In this document: positions 12,764-24,727 of the stretch, piece by piece
How the letters are laid out: each line of letters begins with the position of its first letter
Position numbering within the stretch: the stretch's first letter is position 1
Assembly: GCF_030272615.1 (NCBI RefSeq)
Contig: NC_081412.1
Span: forward strand, 339,256,870-339,320,869
Origin: Cryptomeria japonica
Lineage: Eukaryota; Streptophyta; Pinopsida; Cupressales; Cupressaceae
Direction: 5' to 3'
Length of the DNA stretch: 64,000 nucleotides
Position numbers and translations under genes: made by a program
The notes under the pieces: generated by a model
Databases searched by the model: none
What the model saw: only the letters and a program-made list of their open reading frames with translations
What the model was told of the DNA's origin: nothing

Positions 12764-12911
12764 TTCTAAGAGCAGGATGTGCATCAAAATAAAATTTTGA
12801 TGCTAGCGGCTCCAGAATCAGGACTTGCGTCTTGAAACCTTGTTGTGCCTCCAAATATCGATTTTGATGCTCCAAAACTGGGGCTTTTGAAGCACAATTT
12901 CTAAAACAGGG
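12764..12911. repeat. Monomer class m3
   Basis: Usual spacer TCAAA, followed by CTACCGGCTCCAGAATCAGG and CAAACATCGATTTTGATGC, ending in the distinctive GCACAATTTCTAAAACAGGG. The common form GCGTCAAAA-TCAAA-TTTTGACGC is one of the cases where the dyad arms pair perfectly over nine bases; this reference copy has spacer TAAAA. Confidence 0.86.
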
Positions 12912-13059
12912 TTCTAAGAGCACAATGTACATCAAAATTGAATTTTGATGCTACTGACTCTAGAATCGGGTCTTGCATCTTGAAACCTTGTTGTGCCTTA
13001 AAATAATGATTTTGATGCTCCAAAACGAGGCCTTTCGAGGCACAAGTTTCGAAATCAGA
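12912..13059. repeat. Monomer class m4
   Basis: Starts TTCTAAGAGCACAATGTGC, with spacer TTGAA and CTACTGGCTCTAGAATCGG in most copies, then GCCTCAAAACACTGATTTTG and CGAGGCACAAGCTTCGAAAT. Its dyad usually has the alternative but still self-complementary arms GCATCAAAA and TTTTGATGC. Its 3' end carries the second dyad, TTTCGA-N10-TCGAAA, in good copies. Confidence 0.86.
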
Positions 13060-13207
13060 TTCTAAGAGCACTATTTGCGCCAAAATCAAATTTTGACGCT
13101 ATTGACTCTATAATCAGGACTTGCATCTTGAAACCTTGTTCTGCCTCCAAACATTGATTTTGATGCTTGAAAACTGGGTCTTTTGAGGCATAGTCTCGGA
13201 AATGAGC
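13060..13207. repeat. Monomer class m5
   Basis: Recognised by GTGCGCCAAAATCAGATTTTG (spacer TCAGA, or TCAAA as here), then CGCTATTGACTCTAGAATC, CCTCCAAACATTGATTTTG, and CTGGGTCTTTCGAGGCAC, ending GAAATGAGC. The left arm is GCGCCAAAA rather than GCGTCAAAA, so the dyad is imperfect in this class. Confidence 0.86.
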
Positions 13208-13355
13208 TTCTAAGAGAATGATGTGCGTCAAAATAGAATTTTGATAATACAGGCTCCGAAATAGGGACTTGCTTCTTGAAACCTTGTTGTGCCTCAAAAT
13301 ATTGATTTTGATGTTCCAAAATCAGGGCTTTCAAGGCACAAGCTCCAAAATGAGG
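13208..13355. repeat. Monomer class m6
   Basis: Begins TTCTAAGAGAATGATGTGCG, with spacer TGGAA (TAGAA in this copy), CTACAGGCTCCGGAATAGGG and CTTGCTTCTTGAAACC, then TGTTCCAAAATCAGGGCTTT. The frequent form GCGTCAAAA-TGGAA-TTTTGACGC is perfectly dyadic. The m8-m10 cassette, when present, sits after m6. Confidence 0.86.
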
Positions 13356-13503
13356 TTCTAAGAGGATGATGTACATCAAAATTGCATTTTGACGCTACCA
13401 ACTCTGGAATTGGGACTTCTGTCCTGAAACCTTGTTGTGCCTCCAAATACTAATTTTTATGCTCCAAAAATGAGGCTTTTGAGGCACAAGCTCTAAAATG
13501 AGG
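13356..13503. repeat. Monomer class m7
   Basis: Marked by GATGTACATCAAAATTGCG, CTACCGACTCTGGAATTGGG, CTAATTTTTATGCTCCAAAA and TTTTGAGGCACAACCTCCG. Usual dyad spacer is TTGCG or TTGCA. It precedes m1 in nearly all HORs. It is also the class in which the LTR element inserted, immediately after CACGATG. Confidence 0.86.
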
Positions 13504-15839
13504 TTCTAAGAACACCATGTTTGTCAAAATCGTGCTTTGAAAAATTGATTTTGATGTTTTGAAACTCGAGCTTTCAAGCCACACGCTTCGAAACAAGGTT
13601 CTAAGAGCACGATGTGCATCAAAATCACGTTTTGACACTACAGGCTCTGGAATAGGGACTTGCATCTTGAAAGCTTGTTGTGCCTCCAAACACCAATTTC
13701 GATGCTTCGAAACCAAAGATTTTGAGGCATAAGCTCTAAAACAAGGTTCTAAGAGCACTGCGCCAAAATAAAATTTTGGCGCTACCGGCTCCAGAATCAG
13801 GACTTGCATCTTGAAACCTTTTTGTACCTCCGAACATCGATTTTGATGCTCCAAAACTGCGGCTTTTGAGGCACAATTTCTAAAATAGGGTTCTAAGAGA
13901 ACAATGTGCATCAAAATTGAATTTTGATGCTACTAGCTCTAGAGTCAGGGCTTGCATCTTGAACAATGTTGTTCCTCAAAACACTGATTTTGGATCTCTA
14001 AAACCAGGGCTTTCGAGGCGCAAGCCTCGAAATGAAGTTTTAAGAGCACAATGTATGCCAATATCAGATTTTGACGCTATTAACTCTAGAATCGGGACTT
14101 GCATCTTCAAACCTTGTTGTGCCTCCAAACATTGATTTTGACGCTCCAAAACTAGGTCTTTTGAGGCACAAGCTTCGAAATGAGCTTCTAAGAGAATTAT
14201 GTGCGTCAAAATGGAATTTTGACGCTATGGTCTGGAATAGGGACTTGCTTCTTTAAACCTTGGTGTGCCTCCAAACACTAATTTTAATGTTCCAAAATTA
14301 GGGCTTTCAAGCCACAAGCTCTGAAATGAGCTTCTAAAAGCACGATGTACATGAAAATTGCGTTTTGACGCTACCGACTCTGGAATTGGGAATTGTGTCT
14401 TGAAACCTTGTTGTGCCTCTAAACACTAATTTTTATGCTCCAAAAATGAGGATTTTGAGGCACAACCGCCGAAATGAGGTTCTAAGAACACCATGTTTGT
14501 CAAAATCATGTTTTGACGCTATCAGCTTGAGAATCAAGACTTGTGTCTTGAAACCTTTTTCTTCCTTTAAACATTGATTTTGATGTTTTGAAACTGGAGC
14601 TTTTGAGCCCCATGCTCTATAAGAGCATGATGTGCATCAAAATAATGTTCTGATACTATAGGCTCTGGAATAGGGACTTGCATTTTGTAAGCTTGTTGTG
14701 CCCCCAAAAACCAATTTTGATGCTTTGAAAGCGAAGATTTTAAAGCATAAGGTCCAAAACAAGGTTCTAAGAGCACGATGTGCATCAAAATCAAATTTTG
14801 ACGCTACCGGCTCCAGAATCAGGACTTGCATCTTGAAACCTTGTTGTGCCTCCAAACATCAATTTTCAAGCTCCAAAATTGGGGCTTTTGAGGCACAATT
14901 TCAAAAACAGGGTTCTAAGAGCACAATGTGCATCAAAATTGAGTTTTGATGCTACTGGCTCTAGAATCGGGGCTTACATCTTGAAACCTTGTTGTGCCTC
15001 AAAACACTGATTTTGATGCTCCGAAACCAGGGCTTTCGAGGCACAAGCTTTGAAATGAGGTTCTAAAAGTACGATGTGTGCCAAAGTCAGATTTTGATGC
15101 TATTGGCTCTAGAATCGGGGCTTGCATCTTAAAACCTTGTTGTTCCAAAAAACACTTTTTTTGAAGCTCCAAAACCGGGGCTTTCGAGGCACAAGCCTAG
15201 CAATGAGGTTCTAAGAGCACGATGTGCACCAAAATCAGACTTTGATGCTATTGACTCTAGAATCGATACTTGCATCTTGAAACCTTGTTGTGCCTCCAAA
15301 CATTGATTTTGATGCTCCAAAACTTGGTCTTTCGAGGCACAAGCTCCGAAATGATATCCAAACATTGATTTTGATGCTCCAAAAATGAGGATTTTGAGGC
15401 ACAACCTCCAAAAATGAGGTTCTAAGAAGACCATGTTTGTGAAAATCGTGTTTTGACGCTATCAGCTTGAGAATCGAGACTTGTGTCTTGAAATCTTGTT
15501 GTGTCTTTAAACATTGATTTTGATGTTTTGATACTGGAGATTTTAAACCACACGCTCCGAAACGAGGTTCTAAGAGCATGATGTGCATCAAAATCATGTT
15601 TTCACACTACAGGCTCCGGAATAGGGACTTGCATCTTGAAAGCTTGTTGTGGCTTCAAACATTAATTTTGATGCTTTGAAACTGAAGATTTTCAGGCACA
15701 AGCTCCAAACCAAGGTTCTAAGAGCACAATGTGCGTCAAAATCAAATTTGGACGCTACTAGCCTCGAAAATCAGGACTTGTATCTTGAAAGCTTGTTGTG
15801 CCTCCAAACATCGATTTTGATGCTCCAAAATCAGATTTT

Positions 15840-16850
15840 GACGCTATTGACTTTAGAATCGGGAATTGCATCTTGAAACCTTGTTGTTCCTCCAAACATT
15901 GATTTTGATGCTCCAAAACTAGGTCTTTCGAGGCACAAGCTCCGAAATGAACTTCTAAGAGAATGATGTGCATGTGTCAAAATGGAATTTTGATGCTATA
16001 GGATCCGGAATAGGAACTTGCTTTTTGAAACATATTTGTGCCTCAAAACATTCATTTTGATGTTCCAAAATCAGGGCTTTCAAGGCACAAGCTCCAAAAT
16101 GTGGTTCTAAGAACACCATGTTCATCAAAATCATGTTTTGACACTATGAGCTTGAGAATTGGGACTTGTTGTGCCTCCAAACACTAATTTTTATACTTGA
16201 AAATGAGGCTTTTGAGGCACAACCTCTGAAATGAGGTTCTAAGAACACCATGTTCGTCAAAATCATGTTTTGACGCTATGAGCTTGAGAATCGGGACTTG
16301 TGTCTTGAAACCTTGTTGTGCCTTTAAACATTCATTTTGATGTTTTGAAACTAGAGCTTTTGAGCCACACGCTCCAAAATGAGGTTCTAAGAGCATAATG
16401 TGCATCGAAATAATGTTTTGACACTACAGCTTTGGAATAGGGACTTGCGTCTTGAAAGCTTGTTGTGTCTCCAAACACCAATTTTGATGCTTCGAAACTA
16501 AAGATTTTGAGGCATAAGGTTCAAAATAAGGTTCTAAGAGCATAATGTGCGTCAAAATCAAATTTTGACGCTACCTGCTCCAGAATAAGGACTTGCATCT
16601 TGCCACCTTCTTGTGCCTCAAAACACTAATTTTGATGTTCCAAAATCGAGGCTTTCGAAGCACAAGCTTCGAAATGAGGTTCTAAGAGCACGATGTGTGT
16701 CAAAATCAAATTTTGATGCTATTGCCTCTAGAATCGGGACTTGCATCTTGAAACCTTGTTGTGCCTCCAAACATTGATTGTGACGCTCCAAAACTGGGTC
16801 TTTCGAGGCACAAGCTCTGAAATGAGCTTCTAAGAGAATGATGTGCATCA
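15840..16850. repeat. Older satellite segmental duplication, copy 1
   Basis: It shares unusual variants with 40730-41560: an extra CATG in GTGCATGTGTCAAAATGG, TATAGGATC, CATTCATTTTGATG, CTATGAGCTTGAG, AAGGTTCAAAATAAGG, and CATCTTGC-CACC-TTCTTG. Differences are much more frequent than between the A blocks, and this copy holds an extra m1-like monomer (two m1 signatures at about 16106 and 16246). It is therefore an older duplication that has since diverged. Confidence 0.7.
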
Positions 16851-19800
16851 AAATCACGATGTACATCAAAATCACGAAAGGCATAACTTCCAAAATAAGG
16901 TTCTAAGAGCACGATGTGCATCAAAATCACATTTTGACAATATAGGCTCCGAAATAGGGACTTGCATCTTGAAAGCTTGTTGTGCCTACAAACACCAATT
17001 TTGATGCTTCGAAACCAAAGATTTTGAGGCATAAGCTCCAAAAGAAGGTTCTAAGAGCACAATGTGCGTCAAAATCAAATTTTGACGCTACCGGCTCCAG
17101 AATCAGGACTTGCATGAAACGGGGTTCTAAGAGCACAATGTGCATCAAACTTGAATTTTGATACTACAGGCTCCGGAATAGGAACTTCCTTCTTGAAAAC
17201 TTGTTGTGCCTCCAAACACTGATTTTATGTTCCAAAATCAGGGCTTTCGAGGCACAAGATCCAAAATGAGGTTCTAAGAGCACGATGTACATCAAAATTG
17301 TATTTTGACGCTACCGACTCTAAAATTGGGTCTTGTGTCTTGAAACCTTGTCATGCCTCCAAGCACTACTTTTTATGCTCCAAAAAGGAGGCTTTTGAGG
17401 CACAACCTTCGAAATGAGGTTCTAAGAACACCATGTTTATCAAAATCGTATTTTGACGCTATTAGCTTGAGAATCGTGACTTGTGTCTTGAAACATTGTT
17501 GTGTCTTTTAACATTGATTTTGATGTTTTGAAACTGGAGCTTTCGAGCCACACACTCTGAAATGAGCTTCTAAGAGCATGATGTGCATCAAAGTCACGTT
17601 TTGACAATACAGTCTCCAGAATAGGGACTTGCGTCTTGAAAGCTTGTTATGCTTCCAAACACAAATTTTGATGCTTTGAAACTGATGATTTTGAGGCATA
17701 AGCTCCAAAACAAGGTTCTAAGAGCACAATGTGCGTCAAAATCAAATTTTGACGCTATTGGCTCCAGAATCAAGACTTGCATCTTGAAACCTTGTTGTGC
17801 CTCCAAACATCGATTTTGATGCTCCAAAACTAGGGCTTTTGAGGCACAATTTCGAAAACAGGGTTCTAAGAGCACAATGTGCATCAAAATTGAATTTTGA
17901 TACTACTGGCTCTAAAATCGGGGCTTGCATCTTGAAACCTTGTTGTGCATCAAAACACTAATTCTGATGCTCTGAAACCAAGGCTTTCGAGGCACAAGCT
18001 TTGAAATGAGGTTCTAAGAGTACGATGTGCACCAAAATCAGATTTTGATGCTATTGACTCCAGAATCAAGACTTGCATCTTGAAACCTTGTTGTGCCTCC
18101 AAAAATTGATTTTGATGCTCCAAAACTGGGTCTTTTGAGGCACAAGCTCCGAAATGAGATTCTAAGAGAATGATGTGTGTCAAAAGTGAATTTTGACGCT
18201 ACAGCCTCCAAAATAGGGACATGCATCTTGAAACCTTGTTGTTCCTCACAAAAATGATTTTGATGCTCCAAAACCGGGGCTTTCGAGGCACAAGCTTCAA
18301 AATAAGGTTCTAGGAGCATGATGTGCGCCAAAATCAGATTTTAACGCTATTGAATCTAGAATCACGACTTGCATATTGAAACTTTGTTGTGCCTCCAAAC
18401 ATTGATTTTGATGCTCCAAAACTAGGTCTTTCGAGGCACAAGCTCCGAAATGACCTTCTTAGAGAATGATGTGCATCAAAATGGATTTTTGACGCATTAG
18501 GCTCCGGAATAGGGACTTGCTTCTTGAAACCTTGTTGTGTCTCAAAACATTTGATTTTGATGTTCCAAAATCAGGGCTTTCAAGGCACAAGCTCCGAAAT
18601 GAGGTTTTAAGAGCATGATGTACATCAAAATTTTGTTTTGACGCTACCGACTCTGGAGTTGGGACTTGTGTCTTGAAACCTTGTTGTGCCTCCAAACATC
18701 GATTTTGATGCTCCAAAACTGGGGCTTTTGAGGCACAATTTCCAAAATAGGGTTCTAAGAGCACAATGTGCATCAAAATTGAATTTTACTGCTACTGTCT
18801 CTAGAATCGGGGCTTGCATCTTGAAACCTTGTTGTGCCTCAAAACACTGATTTTAATGCTCCAAAACAAGGGCTTTCGAGAGCACAATCTTTGAAATGAG
18901 GTTCTAAGAGCACGATGTGTGCCAAAATCATATTTTGATGCTATTGACTCTAGAATTAGGAATTGCAACTTGAAACATTGATTTTGATGTTTTGAAACTC
19001 AAGCTTTCAAGCCACAGGCTCAGAAATGAGGTTCTAAGAGCACGATGTGCATCAAAATCATGTTCTAGGGACAAGCTCCTAAATAAGGTTCTAAGAGAAC
19101 GATGTGCTTCAAAGTCGCATTTTGACACTACCGGCTCTGGAATCGGGAATTGCATCTTGAAACCTTCTTGTGCCTCCAAACAAAAATTTTGATATTCTGA
19201 AATCGGGGCGTTCGAGGTGCAAGCTTAGAAACAAGGTTATAAGAGAATGATGTGCATCAAAATTGAATTTTGATGCTACCAGCACGAGAATCGGGACTTG
19301 CATCTTGAAACATTGTTGTGCCTCCAAAAAATATTTTTGATCTTCCAAAATCAAGGCTTTTAAGGAACAAGCTTCGAAATGAGGTTCTAAGAGCACAATG
19401 TACATCAAAATTGCGTTTTGACGCTACCGACTCTAGAATTGGGACTTGTGTCTTGAAACCTTGTTGTGCCTCCAAACATTAATTTTTATGCTCCAAAAAT
19501 GAGGCTTTTGAGGCACAACCTCCGAAATGAGTTCTAAGAACACCATGTTTGTCAAAATCGTGTTTTGATGCTATCAGCTTGAGAATCGGGACTTGTGTCT
19601 TGAAACCTTGTTGTGCCTTTAAATATTGATTTTGAGGTTTTGAAACTGGAGCTTTCGAGCCACACGCTCCGAAATGAGGTTCTAAGAGCACGATGTGAAT
19701 CAAAATTACGTTTTGAACTACAGGCTCCGAAATAGGGACTTGCATATTGAAAGCTTTGTGTGCCTCCAAACACCAATTTTGATGCTTCAAAACCAAAGAT

Positions 19801-20454
19801 TTTGATGCATAAGCTCCAAAACAAGGTTCTAAAAGCATGATGTGCGCCAAAATAAAATTTCGATGCTACGACTCCAGAATCAGGACATGCATCTTGAAAC
19901 CTTGTTGTGCCTTCAAACATGAATTTTGATGCTTCAAAACCGAATATTTTGAAGCATAAGCTCCAAAACGGGGTTCTAAGAGCACAATTTCTAAAATAGG
20001 GTTCTAAGAGCACAATTTGTATCAAAATTGAATTTTGATGCTACTGGCTCTACAATCGGGGCTTGCATCTTGAAACCTTGTTGTGCCTCAAAATACTGAT
20101 TTTGATGCTCTGAAACCGAGGCTTTCAAGGCACAAGCTTCGAAATGAGGTTTTAAGAGCACGATGTGCACCAAAATCAGATTTTGGTGATATTGACTCTA
20201 GAATCAGGACTTGCATCTTGAAACTTTGTTGTGCCTCCAAACATTGATTTTGATGCTCCAAAATTGGGTCTTTTTAGGCACAAGCTCTGAATTGAGCTTC
20301 TAAGAGAATGATGTGTGTCAAAATGGAATTTGGATGCTACAGGCTCTAGAATAGGGACTTGCTTTTTGAAACATTGTTGTGCCTCCAAACACTAATTTTT
20401 ATGTTCCAAAAACGAGGCTTTTGAGTCACAACCTCCGAAATAAGGTTCTAAGGT

Positions 20455-22445
20455 ACAATTTCTAAAACAAGGTTCTAAGACCACAATGTGCATCAAAATT
20501 AAATTTTGATGGTACTGGCTCTAGAATCGGAGCTTGCATCTTGAAACCTTGTTGTGCCTCAAAACACCAATTTTGATGCTCTGAATCTGGGGCTTTGGGG
20601 GCACAAGCTTCAAAATGAGGTTTTAAGAGCATGATGTGCGCCAAAATTAGATTTTGACGCTATTGACTCTAGAATCGGGACTTGCATCTTGAAACCTTTT
20701 TGTGCCTCCAAACATCGATTTTGATGCTCCAAAAGTAGGGCTTTTGAGGCACAATTTCTACAATAGTGTTCTAAGAGCACAATGTGCATCAAAGTTGAAT
20801 TTTGATGCTATTGGCTCTAGAATCGGGGCTTGCATCTTGAAACCTTAATTTGCCTCAAAACACTTATTTTAATGCTCCGAAACTGGGGCTTTCGAGCCAC
20901 AAGCTTCGAAATAAGGTTCTAAGAGCATGATGTGTGCCAAAATCATATTTTGACGCTATTGACTCTAGAATTCAAACTTGCATCTTGAAACCTTGTTGTG
21001 CCTCCAAACATTGATTTTGATGCTGCAAAACTGGGTCTTTCGAGGCACAAGCTCTGAAATAAGGTTCTAAGAGAATGATGTGCGTCAAAATGGAATTTTG
21101 ACGCTACAGACTCCGGAATAGGGACTTGCTTCTTGAAACCTTGTTGTGCCTCAAAACATTGATTTTGATGTGCCAAAATTAGGGCTTTGAAGGCACAAGC
21201 TCTGAAATGAGGTTCTAGGAGCACGATGTACATCAAAATTGCGTTTTGATGCTACCCACTCTGGAATTGGGACTTGTGTCATGAAACCTTGTTGTGCCTC
21301 CAAACACTAATTTTTATGCTCCAAAAATGAGGCTTTTGAGGCACAACCTCCGATATGAGGTTCTAAGAACACCATGTTTGTCAAAATAGTGTTGTGATGC
21401 TATCAGCTTGAGAATCGGGACTAGTGTCTTGAAACCTTGTTGTGCCTTTAAATATTGATTTTGATATTTTCAAAATGGAGCTTTTGAGGCACACGCTCCG
21501 AAATGAGGTTCTAAGAGCACGAGGTGCATAAAAATCACTTTTTCACATTACAGGCTCCAGAATAGGGACTTGCGTCTTCAAAGCTTGTTGTCCCTCCAAA
21601 CACCAATTTTGATGGTTTGAAACCAAAGATTTTGAAGCATAAGCTTCAAAACAAGGTTCTAAGAGCACGATGTGCGTCAAAATCAAATTTTGATGCTATC
21701 GGCTCCAAAATCAGGACTTGCATCTTGAAACTTTGTTGTGCCTCCATACATCGATTTTGATGCTCCAAAACTAGGGCTTTTCAGGCACAATTTCTAAAAC
21801 AGGGTTCTAAGGGCATAATGTGCATAAAACTTGAATTTTGATGCTATTGGCTCTAGAATAGAGGCTTGTCTCTTGAAACCTTGTTGTGCCTCAAAACACT
21901 AATTTTGATGATCTGAAACCAGGGCTTTTGAGGCACAAGCTCCAAAATGAGGTTCTAAGAGCACGAAGTGCACCAAAATTAGATTTTGATGCTATTGACT
22001 CTAGAATCGGGACTTGCATCTTGAAACCTTGTTGTGCCTCCAAACATTGATTTTGATGCTCGAAAATTGGGTCTTTCCAGGCACAAGCTCTGAAATGAGC
22101 TTCTAAGAGAATGATGTGCCTCAAAATAAAATTTTAACGCTACAAGTTCCGAAATAGGGACTTGCTTCTTGAAACCTTGTTGTGCCTCCAAACACTGATT
22201 TTGATGTTCCAAAATCAGGCCTTTCAATGCACAAGCTCCGAAATGAGGTTCTAAGAGCACGATGTACATCAAAATTGCGCTTTGACGCAACCGACTTTGG
22301 AATTGGGACTTGTGTCTTGAAACCTTGTTGTGCCTCCAAACGCTTATTTTTATGCTCCAAAATCGAGGCTTTTTAGGCACAACCTCTGAAATGAGGTTCT
22401 AAGAACACCATGTTTGTCAAAATCATGTTTTGATGCTATCAGCTT
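20455..22445. repeat. Block B1 of the 4273-bp compound repeat
   Basis: First copy of the B segment. It starts at ACAATTTCTAAAACAAGG, where identity with 24728 begins, and ends near GCTTGAGAATATGG, where block A1 begins. It matches B2 at an offset of 4273 with no difference noticed by eye. Inside are ordinary satellite monomers, including a rare GACTAGTGTC variant that recurs in B2 and B3. Confidence 0.9.
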
Positions 22446-24727
22446 GAGAATATGGACTTGTGTCTTGAAACCTTGTTATGCCTTTAAACATTGATTTTGA
22501 TGTTTTGAAACTGGAGCTTTTGAGCCACATGCTCCGAAACGAGGTTCTAAGAGCACGATGTGTTTCAAAATAACATTTTGTCACTACAGGCTCCGAAATA
22601 GGGACTTGCATCTTGAAAGCTTGTTGTATCTCCAAACACCAATTTTGAAGATTTGAAACCGAAGATTTTGAGGCATAAGCTCCAAAACAAGGTTATAAAA
22701 GCACAATGTGCATGAAAATAAAATTTTGATGCTATGGCTCCAGAATCAGGACTTGCATCTTGAAACCTTGTTGTGCTTCCAAACATCAATTTTGATGCTC
22801 CAAAACTGGGGCTTTTGAGGTACAATTTCTAAAACAGGGTTCTAAAAACACAATGTGCATCAAAATGTACAATTTCTAAAACAAGGTTCTAAAAACACAA
22901 TGTGCATCAAAATTGAATTTTGATGCTACTGGCTCTAGAATCGGTTCTTGCAACTTGAAACTTTTTTGTGCCTCAAAACACTGATTTTGATTCTCTGAAA
23001 CCAGGGCTTTCGAGGCACAAGCTTCGAAATGAGGTTCCAAGAGCACGATGTGCGCCAAAATAAGATTTTGATGATATTGACTTTAGAATCAGGACTTGCA
23101 TCTTGAAACCTTGTTGTACCTCCAAACACTGATTTTGACGCTCCAAAATAGGGTCTTTCTAGGCACAAGCTCTGAAATGAGCTTCTAAGAGAATGATGTG
23201 CGTCAAAATGGAATTTTGACGCTACAGGCTCCGGAATAGGGACTTGCTTATTGAAATCTTGTTGTGCCTCTAAACACTGATTTTGATGTTCCAAAATCAG
23301 GACTTTTAATTCAAAATGATGTACATCAAAATTACGTTTTGACGCTACCGACTCTAGAATTGGGACTTGTGTTTTGAAACCTTGTTGTGCCTCCAAACAC
23401 TAATTTTTATGCTCCAAAAATGAGGCTTTTGAGGCACAACCTTTGAAATGAGGTTCTAAGAACACCATGTTTGTCAAAATCGTGTTTTGACGTTATCAGA
23501 TTGAGAATTGGGACTTGTGTCTTGAAACCTTGTTGTGCCTTTAAACATTGATTTTGATGTTCTGAAACTAGAGCTTTCGAGCCACACGCTCTGAAACGAG
23601 GTTCTAAGAGCACGATGTGCATCCAAATCACATTTTGACACTACAAGCTCCAGAATAGGGACTTGCATCTTGAAAGCTTCTTGTGCCTCCAAACACCAAT
23701 TTTGATGCTTCAAAACCAAAGATTTTAAGGGATAAGCTCGAAAACAAGGTTCTAAGAACATGATGTGCCCCAAAATCAAATTTTGACTCTACCGGCTCCA
23801 GAATCAGGACTTGCATCTTCAAACCTTGTTGTGCCTCCAAACTTTGATTTTGATGCTCCAAAACTGGGGCTTTTCAAACACAATTTATAACACAAGGTTC
23901 AAAGAGCACAATGTGCATCAAAATTGAATTTTGATGCTCCTGGCTCTAGAATCGGGGCTTGCATCTTGAAACCTTGTTTTTCCTCAAAACACTGATTTTG
24001 TTGCTCTGAAACGGGGGCTTTCGAGGCACAAGCTTCAAAATGAGGTTCTAAGAGCATTATGTGCGCCAAAATCAGATTTTGACGCTATTGACTATAGAAT
24101 CGGGACTTGCATGTTGCAACCTTGTTGTGCCTCCAAACATTGATTTTGATGCTCCAAAACTAGGTCTTTCATGGCACAAGCTTCGAAATGAGTTTCTAAG
24201 AGAATGATGTGCGTCAAAATGAAATTTTGACACTACAGGCTCAGGAATAGGGACTTTGTTGTTGAAATCAGGGCTTTCAAGGCACAAGCTCCAAAATGAG
24301 GTTCTAAGAGCACGGTGTACATCAAAGATGTGCTTTGATGGTACTGACTCTGGAATTGGGACTTGTGTCTTGAAATCTTGTGGTGCTTGTAAAAACTAAT
24401 TTTTATGATCCAAAAATAAGGCTTTTGAGGAACAACCTCCGAAATGAGGTTCTAAGAACACCATGTTTGTCGAAATCGTGTTTTGACGGTATCAGCTTGA
24501 GAATCTGGACTTGTGTCTTGAAATCTTGTTGTGCCTTTAAACATTGATTTTGATATTTTGAATCTGGAGCTTTCGAGCCACACGCTGCGAAATGAGGTTC
24601 TAAGAGCATGAGGTGCATCAAAATCATGTTTTGACACTACAGGCTCCAGAATAAGGACTTGCGTCTTGAAACCTTGTTGTGCCACCAAACATCAATTTTT
24701 ATTCTCCAAAACTTGGGCTTTTGAGGA
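22446..24727. repeat. Block A1 of the 4273-bp compound repeat
   Basis: First of two A segments in the array, about 2282 bp. It matches A0 (about 3600-5890) at an offset of 18846 with about twenty differences, and A2 at an offset of 4273 with none noticed. It carries the 47-bp duplication at about 22820-22913. The junction to B2 lies at GAGGA/ACAATTT near 24727-24728. Confidence 0.9.

Larger units (their letters stand above)
12468..13503. repeat. Reference 7-monomer higher-order repeat (m1-m7), 1036 bp
   Basis: Cleanest example of the canonical HOR. Monomer starts, taken at the TTCTAAG anchor, are 12468, 12616, 12764, 12912, 13060, 13208 and 13356, with the next m1 at 13504: exactly 148 bp each and 1036 bp in total. 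The same class order (m1 to m7) recurs through the window, and m1-to-m1 distances are often 1036-1055 bp (2522 to 3562, 3562 to 4616, 12468 to 13504). Other distances fit six, eight or ten monomers. This is direct sequence evidence of an HOR rather than simple monomeric satellite. Confidence 0.92.
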
